NCBI RefSeq assembly: GCF_002413825.1
Contig: NZ_DHXT01000097.1
Location: forward strand, 48,351 to 56,427
Source of the DNA: Rhodoferax sp. UBA5149
GTDB lineage: Bacteria > Pseudomonadota > Gammaproteobacteria > Burkholderiales > Burkholderiaceae_C
DNA: 8,077 nucleotides
Reading direction: 5' to 3'
The translations under genes and the position numbers were made by a program. The notes beneath the pieces are model-generated. The model was not told where the DNA came from, did no database searches, and was given only the letters and a program-made list of their open reading frames with translations. This document shows positions 5,322 through 8,077 of the stretch, piece after piece; position 1 is the stretch's first letter, and every line of letters starts with the position of its first letter.

Positions 5322-7499
5322 TCAAAGCCGGGCCAGCGCCGCGCGCACCTCGCCCACCGCCAAAATCTCGGACAGCACCACCGGTGCGCTGCCGGCCTTG
5401 TAGATCACATACACCGGCACACCGTTGCGGCCGAGCTGGCTCAAGGCGGCGGTGATCGCCGGGTCGCGGCGCGTCCAGTCGGCGCGCAGCAGGGTGACCT
5501 TCTTGGCGTCCAGGTCGGCCAGCACATCCTGGTTGGCGAGCGTGGTCTTCTTGTTGTACTGGCAGGTCACGCACCAGGCGGCGGTGAAGTCCACAAACAC
5601 GGGTGCGCCGGTGGCCAGCACTTGCTCGACCCGGCCCGGCGCCCAGGCTTGCCAGCGGTCGGTGGCGGCAGTCGTCATCGCCGTCGCCCCGGACGTCTCT
5701 AACGGTTTGAAGATATTTTGGCCTATAGCCCCCGTCAACAGGGCAAGGACAGCTATTGAAATAGTAGCAGTCAGCAGGCGGCTGCGCCCCGTCAGCGTGA
5801 AGGCCCAGATCACCCCGCTCAAGGCCACCAGCAGCGCCAGCAGCGCACCGGCGCCGTCAATGCCGGTTTGCTGACCCAGCACCCACACCAGCCAGACGAC
5901 GGTGGCAAACATCGGAAACGCCATGGCGCGGCGGAAGGTGGCCATCCAGGCGCCGGGCCGCGGCAGCAACCGGGCCACCGCCGGAATCAGGCTGGCCGCC
6001 AGATAGGGCAAGGCCATGCCGAGCCCAATGGCGGCAAAAATAAGCAAGGCCTGCAGCGCCGGCAAACCCAGGGCCAGGCCGAGCGAGGCGCCCATGAACG
6101 GCGCGGTGCAGGGCGAGGCAATGGCCACCGCCAGCACGCCCGACAGAAACGCGTTGATGGCCGGGTTCTTGGCCTCCAGCAGCAGCACGCGGCTGGACAG
6201 GAACTGGCCAAATTCAAACAGGCCGGCCAGGTTCAGCCCCATGACCGTGAACAGCACGGCCAGCGCCGCCACCACGGCCGGCGACTGCAGCTGAAAGCCC
6301 CAGCCGAGCTGCTCGCCCGCGCTGCGCAGGCCCAGCATCAGCGCCCCCAGCGCCAGGAACGAAAGCACCACGCCCGCGGAGTAGGCCAGGCCGCTGACGC
6401 GGTGACCGTGCCGGTCGTCGGCATGCCGGGTGAAGCTCATGACCTTGATGGCCAGCACCGGGAAGACGCAGGGCATGAGGTTGAGAATAAGGCCGCCCAG
6501 CAGGGCGCCCAGCACCGCCGCCCACAAGCCCAGCGTTGCCGTGGGGCTGACCGGTGCGCCGCCCAGGCCGGCGTTGGTCGTGAGCCCCGTTGCCAGGGCC
6601 GGCGACACCGCGCCGGCCGCCGCCAATGGGGGCCAGCTGCCGACGAGCCGGGCTTGCGCCACAAAGGCCTGCCGTTGGCCCTTGCTGTCCAGCGCCAGCA
6701 CCAGCGGCATCACGCTGGGGCTTTGGCTGCGCTGCTCGGACAAGGGCACGTTGGCGGTCCACACCGCGCCCTGCCAGTTTTGCGTCCACTTGGCGGCGGT
6801 CTCGATCACTTCGGGCGTTTCCGGAAAGAACTCCAGCGTCTTGCCCTGCGCTGCCGCTGGCAGCCCGGTGACCGAGACTTTGAGGGTGTTACCCGCCACT
6901 TCCACCCGGCTGTCGCCGCTCAGGGCCTTGGGCTGGGCTTGAAAGCTGGCCGCAAAGGCGGTCGCGTTGAGCGCGGTGGAGCCCCGCACCGGCAGACGCA
7001 AGGCAAACTCGCCGCCTTCGGGCACGCATTCCTGGCGACAGACCAGCCAGCTGGCCTTGAGCTTGACCTCGATCTCGCTATTGAGCAGCGAAGGCTTGAA
7101 CGCCGGTGTGATGGTGAGCGGCACCGGCAGCAGTACCGTGCCCTCGTAACCGTAGTTGGCCAGCGTGCCGATCAGAATCTTCTTCGGAACCGGCCAGGCA
7201 ATGTCGCCCGCCGTCACGCCGGGCGGCAGCGTCCATTGCAGCGAGGTGGGCAGGCCGGAATCCCCCGAGTTTTTCCAGTAGGTGTGCCATTCGGGCCGGT
7301 GCGCCAGCTGCAAGCCGACCCACACCGTTTTGCCCGCGTCCGCCCCATCGGGTGCGTGGGCCAGCAGCTCGGCGCGTACCTGTTCGGTGGTCACCACGGA
7401 TTGAGGGGTATTCTGGGCGCTAGCCCCCGTCGATATTGCGCCAATAGCTATTAAAAACGTAGCAAACAGGCGGAGATAGGAGAATTTTGAAAAAGTCAT
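5322..7499 (-). CDS. dsbD: Transmembrane thiol:disulfide reductase, DsbD/ScsB type
   Basis: The protein carries electrons from cytoplasmic thioredoxin across the inner membrane to periplasmic thiol proteins, serving disulfide isomerisation and cytochrome c maturation. The 725-residue product has a signal peptide (1-28, ASA|QN). A periplasmic N-terminal domain follows with WHTYWKNSGDSGLPT (71-85) and a CRQEC pair (C154, C158). A membrane domain of about eight helices (about 325-595) carries the two redox cysteines in LMPCVFPVL (C344) and ASPCTAPFM (C464). A C-terminal thioredoxin domain carries WCVTC (C643, C646). The long N-terminal domain with CxxxC points to the ScsB-like branch rather than E. 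coli DsbD. The ATG at 7499 is chosen because the signal peptide starts there, though its ribosome site is poor. An upstream in-frame ATG (7559) would bury the signal. Two copies of the 57-base repeat lie inside, encoding residues 12-30 and 577-595. All six redox cysteines are present. Confidence 0.95.
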   Translation of the reverse strand: MTFSKFSYLRLFATFLIAIGAISTGASAQNTPQSVVTTEQVRAELLAHAPDGADAGKTVWVGLQLAHRPEWHTYWKNSGDSGLPTSLQWTLPPGVTAGDIAWPVPKKILIGTLANYGYEGTVLLPVPLTITPAFKPSLLNSEIEVKLKASWLVCRQECVPEGGEFALRLPVRGSTALNATAFAASFQAQPKALSGDSRVEVAGNTLKVSVTGLPAAAQGKTLEFFPETPEVIETAAKWTQNWQGAVWTANVPLSEQRSQSPSVMPLVLALDSKGQRQAFVAQARLVGSWPPLAAAGAVSPALATGLTTNAGLGGAPVSPTATLGLWAAVLGALLGGLILNLMPCVFPVLAIKVMSFTRHADDRHGHRVSGLAYSAGVVLSFLALGALMLGLRSAGEQLGWGFQLQSPAVVAALAVLFTVMGLNLAGLFEFGQFLSSRVLLLEAKNPAINAFLSGVLAVAIASPCTAPFMGASLGLALGLPALQALLIFAAIGLGMALPYLAASLIPAVARLLPRPGAWMATFRRAMAFPMFATVVWLVWVLGQQTGIDGAGALLALLVALSGVIWAFTLTGRSRLLTATISIAVLALLTGAIGQNIFKPLETSGATAMTTAATDRWQAWAPGRVEQVLATGAPVFVDFTAAWCVTCQYNKKTTLANQDVLADLDAKKVTLLRADWTRRDPAITAALSQLGRNGVPVYVIYKAGSAPVVLSEILAVGEVRAALARL
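5715..5771 (-). repeat. 57-base intragenic repeat, copy 2 (in dsbD, last membrane helix)
   Basis: The left arm is ACTGCTACTATTTCAATAGC, then a 15-base spacer and GACGGGGGCTATAGGCC on the minus strand. It aligns gap-free with the copies at 2929 and 7410. It encodes TATISIAVLALLTGAIGQN (DsbD residues 577-595), the last hydrophobic helix before the thioredoxin domain. Local base composition is AT-richer than the flanking coding sequence. Confidence 0.85.
7410..7466 (-). repeat. 57-base intragenic repeat, copy 3 (in dsbD signal peptide)
   Basis: The left arm is TTTGCTACGTTTTTAATAGC, then a 15-base spacer and GACGGGGGCTAGCGCCC on the minus strand. It encodes FATFLIAIGAISTGASAQN (residues 12-30), which supplies the hydrophobic core and the ASA cleavage site of the DsbD signal peptide. 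The frame is identical to that of the other two copies. The right arm keeps self-complementarity (GGGC-TAGC-GCCC) despite base changes. Confidence 0.85.
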
Positions 7500-7551
7500 T
7501 GCAATGTGGGAGTGGGGCAAGGGTGCAAAGTTCCAGGGCTGTCGCGTGATG

Positions 7552-7890
7552 TCAGTCATTGTCCGGCAACAAGGAGGCTTGCGCAAACACCGCGGGCAGC
7601 TTCTTGGGCGCCCTGATGCGCAGCTGCTTGTTCACGTTCATGCGACCAAACACCACCTCGATGTCGGCCACGGTCACGCCAAACTGCGGCGCCAGAAAGC
7701 GCAGCATGTGGTCGGTCGCCTTGCCCGCCACCGGCGCGGCGGTCACGCTGACCTTGAGCTGCGTGCCCTTGGGCTTGCCAATGGCGTCCTTGGCAGCGCT
7801 GGGCTTGCCCAGAATATTGACCACCAGCACCTCGCCCTCCCAGACAAAAAAGGAGTCACCGGTGACGTTCTTGACCTGGCCGCGGCTCAT
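7552..7890 (-). CDS. DUF167 / YggU family protein
   Basis: This 112-residue protein of unknown function belongs to the small alpha/beta DUF167 (YggU) family. Visible family marks are VLVVNILGKPSAAKDAIG (20-37), LKVSVTAAPVAGKATDHMLR (44-63) corresponding to the family's KV.V.APPv.GKAN core, FLAPQFGV (64-71), VFGRMNVNKQLRI (79-91) and a closing LPAVF. The ATG at 7890 is preferred: it gives the usual domain start and overlaps the stop of the upstream AlaX-like remnant in an ATGA arrangement, which suggests translational coupling. Extending to 7989 would add an Arg/His-rich stretch that only translates the remnant in another frame. The dsbD start is 52 bases downstream of the stop. No enzymatic activity is established for the family. 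Confidence 0.88.
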   Translation of the reverse strand: MSRGQVKNVTGDSFFVWEGEVLVVNILGKPSAAKDAIGKPKGTQLKVSVTAAPVAGKATDHMLRFLAPQFGVTVADIEVVFGRMNVNKQLRIRAPKKLPAVFAQASLLPDND

Positions 7891-8030
7891 GCGGCAAAGC
7901 CCGGCATCACGCGGCGGGTGCTGGCTGATTTCTTTTCGATCTTGGTGACGCTGCCTTGCGGCGTGATGGCCGCGGCCGTGGCGCTGCACTCAAGCAGATA
8001 AGCGTCCTGGCGAAAGAGGTCTCGTGTCAT
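7887..8030 (-). pseudogene. Internally deleted alanyl-tRNA editing protein (AlaX-like) remnant
   Basis: A 47-codon open frame starts with MTRDLFRQDAYLLECSAT, which resembles the start of stand-alone alanyl-tRNA editing proteins. These hydrolyse Ser or Gly mischarged on tRNA-Ala. It ends with VTKIEKKSASTRRVMPGFAA, which resembles the extreme C-terminus of the same proteins (pattern KIExKGxxxRRV). Full-length proteins have roughly 200 more residues between, including the GGGQ segment and the HxxxH and C/H zinc ligands, none of which is present. The simplest reading is a frame-preserving internal deletion around codon 25, leaving a product without catalytic residues. The stop overlaps the DUF167 start by ATGA, so the frame may be kept for coupled translation. 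An assembly collapse is possible. Family assignment from these short ends is an inference; the open frame and overlap are directly seen. Confidence 0.5.
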
Positions 8031-8077
8031 GCTTTGATAATACCGGGATGCTCGCGTCGCCCACGATGGCGGGCCGG

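Noticed and set aside
3767..5455. 562-codon open frame on the plus strand opposite hemE, the CoA-binding gene and the end of dsbD
   Set aside because: It spans three genes and their gaps on the opposite strand and shows no domain, so it is a codon-bias artefact.
5868..7454. 528-codon open frame on the plus strand opposite dsbD
   Set aside because: It is a Gln/Arg/Gly/His-rich antisense shadow of dsbD with no recognisable domain.
2929..7466. CRISPR-like reading of the 57-base repeat
   Set aside because: The copies are kilobases apart inside genes, with no regular spacers and no cas genes.
7500..7586. Longer N-terminus for DsbD
   Set aside because: It would place 29 polar residues before the signal peptide and overlap the end of DUF167. 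The ATG at 7499 gives a normal signal peptide.
7891..7989. Longer N-terminus for the DUF167 protein
   Set aside because: The extension is Arg/His-rich and only re-reads the AlaX-like remnant in another frame; the family domain starts near residue 1 of the shorter form.
1..8077. tRNA or rRNA genes, insertion sequences, phage genes or a defence system
   Set aside because: No transposase, integrase, nuclease or toxin-antitoxin product and no tRNA- or rRNA-like segment was seen.

Overview
This GC-rich window (about 60-65% GC, AT-rich islands aside) looks like a chromosomal segment of a betaproteobacterium. The best guess is a Comamonadaceae member close to Rhodoferax or Polaromonas. That placement rests on protein character and on the priA / hemE / dsbD gene set, not on a search. 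Most of the content is housekeeping, and every gene except the first is on the minus strand.

Layout, left to right. At 1-636 (+) lies the C-terminal two thirds of an AEC-family transporter cut by the window edge. It converges, with a 7-base gap, on a small exported protein of unknown function (644-1081, -). A 173-base spacer follows, with a LacI-type operator-like palindrome. priA (1255-3393, -) encodes the primosomal helicase. A 352-base AT-rich spacer (3394-3745) holds no convincing gene but carries two consensus DnaA boxes, a wide inverted repeat, an inner hairpin and a small hairpin just upstream of priA. Then comes a compact minus-strand run, read right to left: an internally deleted alanyl-tRNA editing (AlaX-like) remnant (7887-8030), a DUF167/YggU protein (7552-7890) that overlaps it by ATGA, a DsbD/ScsB-type transmembrane thiol reductase (5322-7499), a CoA-binding YccU-like protein (4886-5293) and hemE (3746-4855). 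Gaps in the run are 52 bases or less, so it is probably one transcription unit. Heme synthesis and periplasmic thiol reduction both feed cytochrome c maturation, so their linkage is sensible but not proof of joint function.

The most unusual signal is a 57-base repeat present three times (2929-2985, 5715-5771, 7410-7466), always inside a coding gene, on the coding strand, and in the same reading frame. Each copy has a GCTA-9-TAGC arm, a 15-base variable spacer and an invariant GACGGGGGCTA leading into a palindromic arm. The copies encode related 19-residue peptides that do three different jobs: the segment before the Walker A motif of PriA, the last membrane helix of DsbD, and the DsbD signal peptide. 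A possible fourth half-copy lies at 3613-3629. This looks like a coding-compatible dispersed element, and I know of no standard name for it.
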